A stretch of DNA of 64,000 nucleotides from Trichobilharzia szidati (Eukaryota; Platyhelminthes; Trematoda; Strigeidida; Schistosomatidae): positions 108,150,582 to 108,214,581 of the forward strand of contig OX235273.1 of assembly GCA_944472155.2 (NCBI GenBank). The letters run 5' to 3'. A program made the translations under genes and the position numbers. Shown here one piece after another: positions 63,902-64,000 of the stretch (position 1 is its first letter; each line of letters begins with the position of its first letter). The notes below the pieces were generated by a model that saw only the letters and a program-made list of their open reading frames with translations, was not told the origin of the DNA and ran no database searches.

Positions 63902-64000
63902 GTAAGCTGATTATTATATTCTCTTAATGTTGTTTTTTTATATCTTCATTTCTTCATTAACATGTTATTTGCCTCTAGTTGTGTTGTGTTTAATTAAATG

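Noticed and set aside
1..64000. CRISPR arrays, operons or prokaryotic signals
   Set aside because: No regularly spaced direct repeats; introns, SINEs and retroelements show eukaryotic DNA.

Overview
The window is almost certainly nuclear DNA of a blood fluke (Schistosoma or a close relative; species not decidable). Three things point there: AT-rich, intron-heavy DNA with very few coding bases; SINE-like repeats with the schistosome S-alpha hammerhead layout (tRNA-like boxes, then CUGACGA, a short helix II and GAAA); and dense Penelope-like (PLE), RTE-type and CR1/Jockey-type retroelement debris with solo LTRs.

Only one host gene is visible. Eight exons on the + strand (6350-6511, 13932-14048, 18217-18309, 33393-33560, 35120-35170, 38784-38890, 43756-43844, 63786-63901) join with consistent phases into 903 nt (301 codons) with no stop. 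They encode most of a RhoGEF (DH) domain and the following PH-like region, most like human ARHGEF17/TEM4. The 5' exons lie upstream and the 3' exons downstream, so the window is an internal slice of a very large gene. Its seven complete introns run from 1.6 to 19.9 kb.

Everything else is intron filled with mobile DNA. 1-6.3 kb: PLE fragment, SINEs, an RTE tail. 6.5-13.9 kb: PLE endonuclease and RT fragments and a folded-back PLE. 14.0-18.2 kb: a second PLE palindrome, a SINE, a PLE endonuclease fragment. 18.3-33.4 kb: the best tRNA-like SINE, three RTE copies, a PLE carrying a hammerhead element, one well-preserved RTE, a CR1 tail, a third PLE palindrome. 33.6-43.8 kb: SINEs, a PLE RT+EN, a solo LTR 41 bp before exon 6, a degraded PLE with a Ty3/Gypsy Gag piece inside it. 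43.8-63.8 kb: SINEs, RTE copies, two more solo LTRs, a 3.3-kb structure with about 300-bp inverted ends, a CR1 copy with a tandem duplication, and two PLE endonuclease copies, one still open.

The most interesting signal is self-cleaving RNA. I find hammerhead motifs in three unrelated repeat families: the known S-alpha type (all copies here damaged); a second tRNA-like SINE, called SINE-G here, with some canonical cores; and a 288-bp element at 22869-23156, flanked by 16-bp target duplications, that has a fully canonical minimal hammerhead on the - strand. Names such as SINE-T, SINE-G and SINE-H are labels used only in this annotation.
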